Assembly: GCF_003208435.1 (NCBI RefSeq)
Contig: NZ_QKMF01000007.1
Location: 1 to 64,000, forward strand
DNA from: Pelagimonas varians
Lineage (GTDB): Bacteria; Pseudomonadota; Alphaproteobacteria; Rhodobacterales; Rhodobacteraceae
DNA: 64,000 bases
Direction of reading: 5' to 3'
In this document: positions 26,315 to 35,267 of the stretch, one piece after another
Position numbering within the stretch: the first letter of the stretch is position 1
How the letters are laid out: each line of letters begins with the position of its first letter
Position numbers and translations under genes: made by a program
Notes under the pieces: model-generated
Seen by the model: only the letters and a program-made list of their open reading frames with translations
Told to the model about the DNA's origin: nothing
The model's database searches: none

Positions 26315-27628
26315 GTGAGAACACGTCTGGCGATAAAAACACACGCGCTGCTAGAGCGCTTTTTTCCGGAGCGGCGGTTATTTCTGCGCTCGGATAGTGA
26401 CACACGTTTTATACGGTTAAAGTCCGGCACGCAGGCCATCGCCTTTGTTGGTGCCGGCTGCATCGTTTCCTGGACGATTATCGCCACTGCCATCTTGCTT
26501 ATGGATTCAATCGGGTCCGGCAATTTCCGTGAACAGGCCCGGCGCGAACAAACAACCTATCAACAACGTTTGAATGCGCTTTCCTCTGAACGGGACATGC
26601 GCGCAGGCGAATCTGTTGCTGCTCAAGAGCGCTTTAACGCGGCTCTGCGTCAGATTTCGGTGATGCAATCGGAACTTCTGGACAGCGAAACCCACCGCCG
26701 CGAGCTGGAAACCGGCATCGATGTCATTCAAGAGACCTTGCGCAATACGATGAAAGAGCGCGAATTGGTCGGAGACCGGCTTGCCGCGCTTGAGGGTGAG
26801 ATCGAAGGCGGCGTTGCCGTCGCCTCGACAAACACCGGATCCGATGGAACGCTTGATATTCTGTCCGACGCTTTGGCCCGCACGGCTCAAGAACGCGATC
26901 AGGTTGTAGCCGACGCCCAAGACGCGCTTATACGTGCGGCCGAAATGCAGGCTTCTATCGAAGCCATGGAAGACAAAAACGATCGCATCTTCCGTCAGCT
27001 CGAAGAAGCCATGACCGTTTCTGTCGCGCCTTTGGACAAGATGTTCAAGGCAGCCGGTATGAACCCGGACAACATTCTGAACCAGGTTCGCAAGGGATAT
27101 TCTGGCCAAGGCGGCCCGTTGACCCCACTGTCCTTTTCGACCAGCGGCAGCGGTGCTCCGGCCGAAGACACCAAACGTGCAAATTCAATTCTCAGCCAGA
27201 TGGACCGCTTGAACCTGTACCGGATCGCGGCAGAAAAGGCCCCCTTCGCCAGCCCGCTCAAAGACAAGTTCCGTTTCACGTCGGGCTTTGGCTATCGGTG
27301 GGGCCGCCTGCACGCTGGCACTGATTTCGCAGCGCCGCATGGCACCGCCATCTACGCAACGGCTGATGGCGTCGTCACTCATGCCGGCTGGTCTTCGGGC
27401 TATGGCCGATTGGTTAAGATCCAGCATGAGTTCGGAATCGAAACACGATACGCACACCAATCCAAGATTCGCGTAAAGGTCGGCCAAAGGGTCTCGCGCG
27501 GGCAACGGATCGGTGATATGGGGAACACTGGAAGGTCGACCGGGACCCATTTGCATTACGAAGTCCGCGTCGGCGGCAAACCCGTCAACCCGATGATCTA
27601 TATCAAGGCTGCAAACGATGTTTTCTAA
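26315..27628 (+). CDS. M23 family metallopeptidase, membrane-anchored
   Basis: This protein of about 437 residues has one membrane helix (about 41-63, IAFVGAGCIVSWTIIATAILL), a long coiled coil (about 70-215) and a C-terminal LytM/M23 domain with zinc ligands in RLHAGTDFAAPHG and GTHLHYEVRVGG. M23 enzymes cut peptidoglycan cross-bridges; with coiled coils they often control cell shape or division. The start is uncertain: GTG at 26315 is preceded by AAGGAC, while the frame also extends upstream to 26219 and, through the C-run, to 26206. It overlaps the bactofilin gene by 11 bp, a common pairing. Confidence 0.85.
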   Translation: MRTRLAIKTHALLERFFPERRLFLRSDSDTRFIRLKSGTQAIAFVGAGCIVSWTIIATAILLMDSIGSGNFREQARREQTTYQQRLNALSSERDMRAGESVAAQERFNAALRQISVMQSELLDSETHRRELETGIDVIQETLRNTMKERELVGDRLAALEGEIEGGVAVASTNTGSDGTLDILSDALARTAQERDQVVADAQDALIRAAEMQASIEAMEDKNDRIFRQLEEAMTVSVAPLDKMFKAAGMNPDNILNQVRKGYSGQGGPLTPLSFSTSGSGAPAEDTKRANSILSQMDRLNLYRIAAEKAPFASPLKDKFRFTSGFGYRWGRLHAGTDFAAPHGTAIYATADGVVTHAGWSSGYGRLVKIQHEFGIETRYAHQSKIRVKVGQRVSRGQRIGDMGNTGRSTGTHLHYEVRVGGKPVNPMIYIKAANDVF

Positions 27629-28130
27629 AAGCAAAATCAATGAACCGGGTCAAAAACCCGAAGATGCACCAAGCGCGGCCAAGCCCGCGACTCTTGACGC
27701 GCCCCGTGCGCCATCTGGTGATTTCAAACCCTCTACGCCCAAGGCCAAGCCGGCCGCGTCGATCCTAAGCCCGGATCTGCACATCACTGGCAATATTAAG
27801 ACCACAGGTGATATTCAGGTCGAAGGCACTATCGAAGGTGACATTCGCGCCCATCTGCTGACTATCGGCGAAAGCGCTACGATCAAAGGCGAAGTCATCG
27901 CTGACGATGTTGTGATCAATGGCCGTATTGTTGGCCGTGTCCGTGGTCTGAAGGTTCGTTTGACCGCAACAGCGCGCGTCGAAGGCGACATTATCCACAA
28001 GACAATCGCGATTGAATCCGGTGCCCATTTTGAAGGGTCGGTTCAGCGTCAGGACGATCCTTTGAACGGTGGCAAAGCCCGCGCCGCAGCTGCAGCCGCA
28101 GCAGCCCCCAAGGCCCCTGCCCAAGAGTAA
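27618..28130 (+). CDS. Bactofilin (polymer-forming cytoskeletal protein)
   Basis: This is a 170-residue bactofilin. The central beta-helix runs from about 52 to 145 (LHITGNIKTTGDIQVEGTI, then repeated GD/GE turns such as TIKGEVIADDVVINGRIVG), flanked by disordered Pro/Ala-rich ends. Bactofilins polymerise without nucleotide at the membrane and position peptidoglycan hydrolases. The 11-bp overlap with the M23 gene supports a joint role in local cell-wall remodelling. A hairpin terminator follows. Confidence 0.93.
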   Translation: MFSKSKINEPGQKPEDAPSAAKPATLDAPRAPSGDFKPSTPKAKPAASILSPDLHITGNIKTTGDIQVEGTIEGDIRAHLLTIGESATIKGEVIADDVVINGRIVGRVRGLKVRLTATARVEGDIIHKTIAIESGAHFEGSVQRQDDPLNGGKARAAAAAAAAPKAPAQE

Positions 28131-28155
28131 CACCTCTGATTAGCATTTGGTTTGA

Positions 28156-28187
28156 ACGGGCACCCGAGAGATCGTGGTGCCCGTTTT
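28156..28187 (+). terminator. Terminator after the bactofilin gene
   Basis: ACGGGCACC (28156-28164) pairs with GGTGCCCGT (28176-28184) and is followed by TTT, 26 bp after the stop. Confidence 0.8.
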
Positions 28188-28255
28188 GCATGATGTTGCC
28201 AATTTGAATGCGGGGGCAGAGCAAGCGCGCTCGCCGCCCTGCCCGAGTACCCGAG

Positions 28256-29860
28256 CTAGAACAACGCCATTGTGGAATCGTCAGGCTCTACTGTCCCTAG
28301 CTTTTTGATTTGCACGCCGCCTGGTCCAAGTTCGCCGCGCAAAGCCAACAACATCTGACGGTGATCCGCCTTGAACGCGACTGTGGCACGGGTATGGGCT
28401 GCGGATTTGCGCAGATATTCTTTCCAGTTTTTCTCGCTCATCGCGTAGGGTCGGCTAAAGCTACCATCGCCATACCCATTGCGGTAAACTTGTTTGCCCA
28501 ACAACACCGCTTGGTAGGTGTGGTGGGTGAACAAAAACTGGGTCTGCAAATCAAGTGGGCTGGGCAATCTGTGTTTCCACAGTTCAAGATTTTCGGCCAA
28601 CCGGTCCGGCACCTTTAGCTGTGTGCGCGCATCAATCCAATATTGGTCATCGGTGCGATTCCCCAGACGGTAATGCAGGCAGATAAAGTCGCGCACTTCG
28701 TTATACATCGCATCGACCGTTTGGTTGTACCGGTTGCGCGTCGCATCATCAAAGTCCTGCGTCGGGAAACACATCAACAGCCAGCGCAGGCCCATGTCCA
28801 CCATATGGATCGCTGTGCTTTCAAGCGGCTCGATAAACCCGCCTGACAACCCCAAGGACAGGCAGTTCTTGACCCAAGCCCGTTGCGTCCTGCCAACATT
28901 CATCGGGATCACCCGTGGTTCGGCCCCTTTGGGGGCCCGATCGCCCAGATGTGCCATGAATTCATCGCGTGCCTGTTCGTCTGTCCGGTGGGCACTGGAA
29001 AACACATAACCAGTGCCTGTCCGGTTAAACAGCGGCACAGACCAGCTCCACCCTGCCCCAAGCGCGGTTGAGCTGGTTGCGGCAGGAATAGATGTCGTTT
29101 CCGAATGCGGAATTTGCAGGGCCATCGCCCGGTCATTTGCCAGATAGTCGCCATAGCTTTCAAAGGGTTCACCCAAAGCCTTTTGAGTGATCAGCCCTTG
29201 GAAACCGCTACAATCAATGACGAATTCAACTTCGTGGCGTCCGTGTTCTTTCAATTGCAATGCCGCGACATGGCCGCGATTGTCCAGCTCGACGTCTTCG
29301 ACATCATCCAGAATATGGGTCACGCCGCGCTCTGTCCCGACCTCTGCCAGCAAGCCGGCAAATTTCACAGCATCAAGGTGATAGGCATAGCCAACACGCG
29401 GCATCGGATCTTCTTTACCGCCAAACGACAACGGGCATTTTCCAGCCTCAAGCAGCTCCATCAAGGGTGAAAAGCTTTGGATGAAATCGCGTTTTCCGGC
29501 ACCGTAGGCATGGTAGAAATAGCCCATTTCCATCTTGTCCAGACTGGGTGGCGTGATGAAAGGGTTCATATAGTCGAAAAAATCACCGCGATGATTAACA
29601 TTCCACTGGCGAAACATCACCCCCATCTTGATCGAGGCATTGCACCGCTGAAAAAACTGCTGATCGTTGATACCCAACTCACGCAGGGTGGCGGACATAT
29701 TGGGCACTGTTGCCTCGCCGACGCCAACTGTCGGGACATTGGGGCTTTCAATCAGGGTAATGTCGATCTTTTTGCTGCATTTGCTGCGCAAAAACGTCGC
29801 TGCCAGCCACCCTGCCGTACCGCCGCCAACAATGGTGATAGATGTAATTGGTTTCGCCAT
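28256..29860 (-). CDS. Flavin-dependent tryptophan halogenase-like enzyme
   Basis: This is a 534-residue flavin-dependent halogenase. It has the FAD site IVGGGTAGWLAA (10-21), the active-site lysine K78 in NASIKMGVMF (aligned with Lys79 of PrnA), a WSWSVP motif (271-276) matching the halogenase WxWxIP, and Glu347 in FIEPLESTAIH. Together these residues indicate an intact chlorinating or brominating enzyme, which needs reduced flavin from a separate reductase. No biosynthetic cluster surrounds it; neighbours are a bactofilin and a divergent U32 peptidase. The start at 29860 (MAKPITSITIVGG) follows the family. The substrate, free tryptophan or other, cannot be told. Confidence 0.85.
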   Translation of the reverse strand: MAKPITSITIVGGGTAGWLAATFLRSKCSKKIDITLIESPNVPTVGVGEATVPNMSATLRELGINDQQFFQRCNASIKMGVMFRQWNVNHRGDFFDYMNPFITPPSLDKMEMGYFYHAYGAGKRDFIQSFSPLMELLEAGKCPLSFGGKEDPMPRVGYAYHLDAVKFAGLLAEVGTERGVTHILDDVEDVELDNRGHVAALQLKEHGRHEVEFVIDCSGFQGLITQKALGEPFESYGDYLANDRAMALQIPHSETTSIPAATSSTALGAGWSWSVPLFNRTGTGYVFSSAHRTDEQARDEFMAHLGDRAPKGAEPRVIPMNVGRTQRAWVKNCLSLGLSGGFIEPLESTAIHMVDMGLRWLLMCFPTQDFDDATRNRYNQTVDAMYNEVRDFICLHYRLGNRTDDQYWIDARTQLKVPDRLAENLELWKHRLPSPLDLQTQFLFTHHTYQAVLLGKQVYRNGYGDGSFSRPYAMSEKNWKEYLRKSAAHTRATVAFKADHRQMLLALRGELGPGGVQIKKLGTVEPDDSTMALF

Positions 29861-30016
29861 GACTGCCCCCGAAATAACCCCGTTCTGATCCCCAGTTAAA
29901 TCGCATAACACCGGGATTGTCATCTACGTACAATGTCTGCGACATGGCGTCCAACCGGTTCACAAGTCCGGTAAAATCCCGTAAACCGCAGCCTTGTTCA
30001 ACGCTTTGGTGCCCAA

Positions 30017-31672
30017 ATGACCCAACATCGATCCGAACTGCTGATGCCTGCGGGCAATCTGCGCAAACTTAAGGTGGCAATCTTGTATGGTGCGGATGCG
30101 GTCTATCTGGGTACGCCCGATATGTCCTTGCGCACCAAGTCTGAATTCAGCCTCGAAGAGGTCATTGAAGGCGTAGAATTTTGCCACGCCCACGGCAAAC
30201 GCGCCTATCTGACGTTGAACCTGTTTAGTCACAACAAAGACATCCCGAAGCTGGATGAATACATCGACACAGTCCGCAAGGTAAAACCGGATGGGTTGAT
30301 CATCGCAGACCCCGGTGTTTTTCAATACGTGAAGACCCGCGCACCTGAATTGCCTTTGCACATCTCGACACAGGCCAATATCTGTTCGTGGCTTTCGGTG
30401 GATTTTTGGAAAGACCAAGGGGCCGAATTGGTGGTTCTGGCCCGCGAAGTGTCATACCCCGAACTGGTGGAAATCCGCGAAAAATGCCCTGATATCAAAC
30501 TAGAAGCCTTTGTACATGGTGCCATGTGCATGACCTATTCGGGGCGCTGCTTGCTGTCGAACTTCATGGCTGAACGCGGCTCAAACCAAGGAAATTGCGC
30601 CAATTCATGCCGGTGGAACTATAGCCTAAAACTGCGTCTTAAGGACGGGACACGCGAGGAGCTGACCATCACCGAAGACAATGCGGACCTGTTCGAATTC
30701 CTGCTTGAAGAGGGCTGCCGCCCCGGTGACCTGATGACGATCGAAGAAGATGATCGCGGGTCCTACATTTTGAATTCACGCGATCTGTGCATCATGCCTA
30801 AACTGGACGAATACCTGAAAATCGGTGTCGACAGCCTCAAGGTCGAAGGCCGCGGCAAGTCCGAATATTACGCTGCCGTCGTCGCACGGGCCTACCGGAT
30901 GGCGATTGACGACTACTTTGCCGATCCCGAAAACTGGGATCCCAAACCCTATATGCGCGAATTGGAATCAGTTGGAAATCGCGGCTACACATTGGCGTTT
31001 CACGAAGGCCGTTTGACCAACTACGCCCATGACTACGAACACACCGCCCCTATTGCCCAATGGGAATACGCCGGTGTTGTAACCGAAGTGACGGAAGACG
31101 CTTTCCTTATCGAGGCAAAAAACAAGCTTGAAGCGGGGGACGTCATGGAGTTCGTGTCCCCTTCATCACGTGAAACAGTCCTGTTGCGAGTCTATGACTT
31201 TGAACGCGCGGACAATGGCAAGCGTTTGAACGTGGTGCATGGCGGAACCAAAACCACAATCCGCCTGCCCTTTGCCTTGTTTGATCACGAAGACGTCGAA
31301 GACCTGAAAGCACGGTTCCCCGTCTATTCAGTGATGCGCAAAGAGCGGCCCCTGACCGAAGAACAATGGGCCCGTATCCGGTTTGACAAACTAACCCAAG
31401 GTTTGGAGATGAAGGGCCAACGCAATGACAAAGCCTATGAGAAACGCCGCGACACCCTTGTCGAAGAGATTGGCGAAGGCGGCACGGACCGCCGGTTCAA
31501 AACCAATCGTGTTGGTGTCGAAGGCTGTTGCGGCAAAGGGTGCAACGGCTGTTTGATCTTTTGGCAAGACGATCAATATGCCAAAGCCCGCGAGATACTG
31601 ATGAAACGCAAGCAAGGTGAACAGTTGAGCAAGTCAGAAGCGACAGAATTCAAGCTGCCCAAGCCTGCATAG
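30017..31672 (+). CDS. U32 family peptidase / tRNA hydroxylation protein-like
   Basis: This is a 551-residue U32-family protein. The signature EAFVHGAMCMTYSGRCLLSN and the following GNCANSCRWNY supply conserved cysteines that bind a cluster in relatives. E. coli members TrhP (YegQ) and RlhA hydroxylate tRNA or rRNA. The C-terminal region has a further Cys-rich motif GCCGKGCNGCLIFW (about 513-526), unlike short TrhP. The start at 30017 gives the usual MPAGNLRKLKVAILYGADAVY opening. Family membership is sure; the target RNA is not. Confidence 0.85.
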   Translation: MTQHRSELLMPAGNLRKLKVAILYGADAVYLGTPDMSLRTKSEFSLEEVIEGVEFCHAHGKRAYLTLNLFSHNKDIPKLDEYIDTVRKVKPDGLIIADPGVFQYVKTRAPELPLHISTQANICSWLSVDFWKDQGAELVVLAREVSYPELVEIREKCPDIKLEAFVHGAMCMTYSGRCLLSNFMAERGSNQGNCANSCRWNYSLKLRLKDGTREELTITEDNADLFEFLLEEGCRPGDLMTIEEDDRGSYILNSRDLCIMPKLDEYLKIGVDSLKVEGRGKSEYYAAVVARAYRMAIDDYFADPENWDPKPYMRELESVGNRGYTLAFHEGRLTNYAHDYEHTAPIAQWEYAGVVTEVTEDAFLIEAKNKLEAGDVMEFVSPSSRETVLLRVYDFERADNGKRLNVVHGGTKTTIRLPFALFDHEDVEDLKARFPVYSVMRKERPLTEEQWARIRFDKLTQGLEMKGQRNDKAYEKRRDTLVEEIGEGGTDRRFKTNRVGVEGCCGKGCNGCLIFWQDDQYAKAREILMKRKQGEQLSKSEATEFKLPKPA

Positions 31673-31714
31673 TGTAATTTGACTGTGGGGGCCGCTGGTC
31701 TGGTTCAGGCACTA

Positions 31715-32242
31715 CTAAGCCTTCGGTGTTTCTGCATCGGCGCAGATTTGCGCCGCCAGACGCTCCAGCACATGTTCATTTTGTAGACTAACAGCCAAGG
31801 TCATTGCACCTTGCACCTCGGCTTGCACCCGCAGAGCCTGTATTTCGCTGCCGCCAGCGGCGCGCAGCCATGCCAGATTTGCTTCGAAAAACTCGGCCAC
31901 CGGCACGGCGACTTCGTCCGGCAAGCCGCGACTTTCGGCGGATAGCATGCTGCACAGGCATTGCAGCCCTTCCCCCTTGATCGCGTTGACATAAACTTCG
32001 CAAAACACTGCGACACCGCTGGGCCAATCATGTCCCCGCGCATCCCCAACCGCAGCCGCCACGCGATCGGAATAGCGCTGCACCACCGCCGAACCCAAGT
32101 CATGTTTGTGGCGAAAATGGTAATGGATGCTTGCGGATTTAATGCCCAGTTCATCGGCCAAATCGCGAAAGCTGACAGCGTGATATCCACGCACTCGCAT
32201 GGCGCGTTCCGCCGAATCCAGAATTTGCGTTTTGGTGTCCAT
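31715..32242 (-). CDS. TetR-family transcriptional regulator
   Basis: This is a 175-residue regulator with a TetR helix-turn-helix (ILDSAERAMRVRGYHAVSF, then LADELGIKSASIHYHFRHKH, about 6-47) and a C-terminal ligand domain containing LCSMLSAES. The start at 32242 (MDTKTQILD) is preferred over an extended one. It is divergent from a glutathione S-transferase gene, with a palindromic operator candidate between them, so it probably represses the gst-cupin operon and perhaps itself. Confidence 0.88.
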   Translation of the reverse strand: MDTKTQILDSAERAMRVRGYHAVSFRDLADELGIKSASIHYHFRHKHDLGSAVVQRYSDRVAAAVGDARGHDWPSGVAVFCEVYVNAIKGEGLQCLCSMLSAESRGLPDEVAVPVAEFFEANLAWLRAAGGSEIQALRVQAEVQGAMTLAVSLQNEHVLERLAAQICADAETPKA

Positions 32243-32310
32243 GCCTGTCTCACGAATTTTTGACCTGTCGATAGATAGCTTGACTTTGGCAAATAGCAAC
32301 GCCTATCAAT

Positions 32311-32328
32311 CTACCTACCACTAGATAG
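32311..32328. promoter_or_regulatory. Candidate TetR operator
   Basis: CTACCTACCACTAGATAG is a 7-4-7 palindrome with one mismatch, 17 bp before the GST start and inside the divergent promoter region. Confidence 0.45.
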
Positions 32329-32344
32329 GCTTGAGAGGCACACC

Positions 32345-32971
32345 ATGAAGATTTACGAATTCCGAGGCTTTCCCAACCCTGCCCGCATCCGCATTGCTTT
32401 GGCCGAAAAGGATATGCTGGATCAGGCAGAGTTTATTTCGGTAAATGTACCGGACGGAGAGCACCAATCAGACGCCTTTCGCGCCAAGAACCCGTCTGCC
32501 ACAGTCCCGATGCTTGAACTTGAAGATGGTACCTGCATTTCCGAATGCACCGCGATCACCGAATATCTCGACCATCTTGATGGTTCGCCAACCCTGACCG
32601 GATCGACACCCAGACAACGCGCCCGAATTCACATGATGCAGCGACGCGCCGAAGCCGGCCTGCTGGATGCCGTCGCCACCTACTTCCATCACGCGACACC
32701 GGGTTTGGGACCGGATGTCGAAGGGTATCAATGCCCGGACTGGGGCAACCATCAAAAAGAAACCGCCTTGACCGGAATGCGGTATCTGGATGGCGTATTG
32801 GAAAATCAACCTTGGCTGGCTGGCGACGATTTCTCGATGGCTGACATCACCGCTTTTGCCGGATTGATCTTTGCGGGGTTTGCACAGCTTGGCGTTCCCG
32901 ACTCCTGTGCTAATTTAAGAAACTGGCAAGACCGCATGGCGCAGCGGCCATCGGTTGCAGCATTGGGATAA
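32345..32971 (+). CDS. Glutathione S-transferase
   Basis: This is a 208-residue protein with an N-terminal thioredoxin-like GSH domain (MKIYEFRGFPNPARIRIALAE; NPSATVPMLELEDG; the GSH-contact ISECTAITEYL) and an all-helical C-terminal domain (ending MADITAFAGLIFAGF). It conjugates glutathione to an electrophile, substrate unknown. It lies divergent from the TetR gene and 5 bp before the cupin gene. AGAGG precedes the ATG. Confidence 0.92.
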   Translation: MKIYEFRGFPNPARIRIALAEKDMLDQAEFISVNVPDGEHQSDAFRAKNPSATVPMLELEDGTCISECTAITEYLDHLDGSPTLTGSTPRQRARIHMMQRRAEAGLLDAVATYFHHATPGLGPDVEGYQCPDWGNHQKETALTGMRYLDGVLENQPWLAGDDFSMADITAFAGLIFAGFAQLGVPDSCANLRNWQDRMAQRPSVAALG

Positions 32972-32976
32972 CGGAT

Positions 32977-33651
32977 ATGAATATAAACGCAGACTTCGAC
33001 AAACGCGCCTCGGCGCATGCAGCGGACACACCTTGGGTGGCCTCACCTATGGCAGGGGTTGACCGGCGCATGTTAGACCGGATCGGCGGCGAAGTGGCCC
33101 GCGCCACCACCATTGTCCGTTTTGCGCCCGGCAGCGCATTTTCCCCACATGTCCACACCGGCGGAGAAGAGTTTTTGGTGCTGGAGGGCGTCTTTCAGGA
33201 TGAGCACGGGGATTTCCCCGTCGGCAGTTATATCCGCAACCCGCCGCAATCCTCTCATACGCCCGCAAGCGCACCGGGCTGTACGATCTTTGTCAAACTC
33301 TGGCAATTTGATTTGGCGGATCGCACCCATGTACGCACCGAAACAACCGATGGCGCTTACACACAGACAGCAAAGGGTGTTGAAACCCTGCCGCTCTTCC
33401 ATGATGACCACGAAGACGTGGTGATGGAACGCTGGGCCCCCGGCGCACAGGTCACGCTGGATGCGCCAGACGGGTTAGAGGTTCTGGTACTGGACGGTGA
33501 TTTTAACGAAGGCGGCGAAACCTTTGCCCCGCAAAGCTGGCTGCGGCTCCCGCAAGACGCATGTAGCACAGCCCAAGCAGGTCCGGATGGGGCCAAAGTC
33601 TGGATCAAACGCGGTCATTTGAAAACCACCCCCAGCGCCCCAAAGGTCTAA
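32977..33651 (+). CDS. ChrR-like cupin protein
   Basis: This is a 224-residue double-cupin protein. The first cupin has FSPHVHTGGEEFLVLEGVFQDEHG, the pattern of the ChrR cupin-like domain with metal-binding His and Glu; the second (about 130-215, GLEVLVLDGDFNEGGETF) lacks the histidines. There is no anti-sigma zinc domain, so it is an enzyme-like or sensor relative rather than ChrR itself. It follows the GST gene by 5 bp and shares its promoter. Confidence 0.8.
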   Translation: MNINADFDKRASAHAADTPWVASPMAGVDRRMLDRIGGEVARATTIVRFAPGSAFSPHVHTGGEEFLVLEGVFQDEHGDFPVGSYIRNPPQSSHTPASAPGCTIFVKLWQFDLADRTHVRTETTDGAYTQTAKGVETLPLFHDDHEDVVMERWAPGAQVTLDAPDGLEVLVLDGDFNEGGETFAPQSWLRLPQDACSTAQAGPDGAKVWIKRGHLKTTPSAPKV

Positions 33652-33654
33652 ACC

Positions 33655-34239
33655 TCAGGCGTCCAGTTCCGCGTCCCAATACAAAAAATCTACCCAGCTT
33701 TCATGCAGATGGTTGGGTGGAAACCTCCGGCCCATGTTCATCAACTCGCCTGCTGCTGGTTGGCGCGGGATTTTGCGTAGGGCCAAATTGGTGTCGCGCA
33801 GGCTTTTGCAGCCCTTTCTCAGGTTGCACGGTGAACAGGCCGCCACAACGTTTTCCCAACTGGTCACCCCCCCAGCGGCGCGCGGCACCACGTGATCAAA
33901 GGTCAAATCACCTTTGGATCCACAGTACTGACACCTGAATTCATCCCGCAAAAAAAGATTAAAGCGCGTGAAGGCCACGCGCTTTCTAGGTTTGATATAG
34001 TCTTTGAGAACAACAACGCTGGGAATTTTAAGCGTCATACTGGGACTTCGGACCACTTGGTCATATTCGGCGACAATGTCTACCCGGTCCAAAAATGCAG
34101 CCTTAACAGCATCCTGCCATGACCAAAGACTGAGCGGATAATAGGACAAGGGCCTGTAATCCGCGTTCAACACCAGTGCCGGATTGTGCCGAAGCGCGCC
34201 CGGTTCTCTTACAAACTCTGCCTTAAAATCACCGTCCAT
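33655..34239 (-). CDS. HNH endonuclease
   Basis: This is a 194-residue protein with an HNH domain: zinc cysteines C103 and C106 in FRCQYCG, H116 in LTFDHVVPRAAGG, N130 in SWENVVAAC and C135, C138 in ACSPCNLRKG. The longer N-terminal part (ALVLNADYRPLSYYPLSLWS) is shared by a widespread stand-alone HNH family in alphaproteobacteria that is not part of a known restriction system. It is convergent with the cupin gene, 3 bp apart. Confidence 0.88.
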   Translation of the reverse strand: MDGDFKAEFVREPGALRHNPALVLNADYRPLSYYPLSLWSWQDAVKAAFLDRVDIVAEYDQVVRSPSMTLKIPSVVVLKDYIKPRKRVAFTRFNLFLRDEFRCQYCGSKGDLTFDHVVPRAAGGVTSWENVVAACSPCNLRKGCKSLRDTNLALRKIPRQPAAGELMNMGRRFPPNHLHESWVDFLYWDAELDA

Positions 34240-34601
34240 TTGGGACTCTTCCCTCGCCGTGTCAGCTTGCTAAAAGCGACCGGGACGGGAGCGCCGCCCC
34301 AACCTTGAAAACCACTATATCTCGTGTTTGCCTTAGGGCAAGTCCCGCAATATGAAGTGGTCGCACCCAAGGTTACACTCTGAGGTGACAGCTGTGTGAC
34401 TTTATCTCGGGAATTCGCGCACTATCCGTCAAAGCCTGCCGTTTACGTCTGGCCCTGCCCAAAGCTTGGGCAGACAGACCAGACCTGTGACCGGTTTGTC
34501 CAGAGAGCCCCAAAGCAGGTTGAGCGAATAGAGCTGGCGGAATAAAAAACGCCGCACTCTTCGGCGCGGCGTTTTCATAACTTACAAGTGTTTAAACCGC
34601 T
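34240..34601. other. Intergenic region, 362 bp
   Basis: This holds the promoter region of the HNH gene (right to left) and a clear terminator for the esterase operon at 34546-34575. A small hairpin CTGCCCAA-AGC-TTGGGCAG at 34455-34473 lies between them without a T-run. I see no gene; a small RNA is possible but unsupported. Confidence 0.4.
34546..34575 (-). terminator. Terminator of the esterase-alkA-cobK operon
   Basis: AAAACGCCGC (34546-34555) pairs with GCGGCGTTTT (34566-34575); on the minus strand a run of six T bases follows the stem, 27 bp after the esterase stop. Confidence 0.85.
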
Positions 34602-35267
34602 TTAGAAGCCACATTTGTCGCGCAAGAAGGCCAGCGAAACAGACAGACCATCTTGGGCAATGCCATGGGCCGTGCCTTCTTGAATGTGCGCAAACACCTC
34701 TTTGAAACCAGCGTTTTGCAGACCTTCGGCGGCTTCGGGCAGCGATTGCACCGGCACCACGTCATCTTGATCGCCATGCACCAACAAAACCGGCATTTTG
34801 CTAACCACTTCATCAGCAAGGGTTTCGGGTTGCAACAAACGACCGGAAAAGGCGACAAGTCCGGCAACCGGGTCTTCACGGCGCGGGGCGACATGCAGCG
34901 CCATCATTGTGCCTTGGCTAAAGCCAAAGATCGCAACCTGTTCGGGCAGCAGATCTTCGTCAACCATCAAGGCATCCAAAAACGCGTTCACGTCTTCAAC
35001 CGCGCGGTTCATGCCGGCCATGCTTTCTTCTTCGGATGATCCATCGATCCATGGGATCGGGAACCACTGAAACCCCATGGGTGCACCGGCGCAATCTTCG
35101 GGCGCATCAGGTGCCATAAACATCGTGTCCGGCAGGTGTTCACCCAACGGATCGGCCAGCCCCAGCAGGTCTGCGCCATTGGCCCCGTAGCCGTGCAGAA
35201 ACACGACACAAGAGCGTGTCTCGCCCGATACTGGCGCGCGGCGCTCTGCTTTTAGAACTCGTGTCAT
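34602..35267 (-). CDS. Phospholipase/carboxylesterase-type hydrolase
   Basis: This 221-residue alpha/beta hydrolase of the carboxylesterase/thioesterase type starts MTRVLKAERRAPVSGE. The nucleophile serine lies in IFGFSQGTMMAL, the oxyanion motif is VFLHGYGANGADL, and the aspartate is in VHGDQDDVVPVQ with a histidine in GTAHGI. The start at 35267 overlaps the alkA stop (ATGA), showing coupling. The substrate is unknown. Confidence 0.88.
   Translation of the reverse strand: MTRVLKAERRAPVSGETRSCVVFLHGYGANGADLLGLADPLGEHLPDTMFMAPDAPEDCAGAPMGFQWFPIPWIDGSSEEESMAGMNRAVEDVNAFLDALMVDEDLLPEQVAIFGFSQGTMMALHVAPRREDPVAGLVAFSGRLLQPETLADEVVSKMPVLLVHGDQDDVVPVQSLPEAAEGLQNAGFKEVFAHIQEGTAHGIAQDGLSVSLAFLRDKCGF

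Noticed and set aside
34455-34473. 8-bp hairpin in the HNH-esterase gap as a small RNA or terminator
   Set aside because: No T-run, promoter or further structure seen; too little to call.
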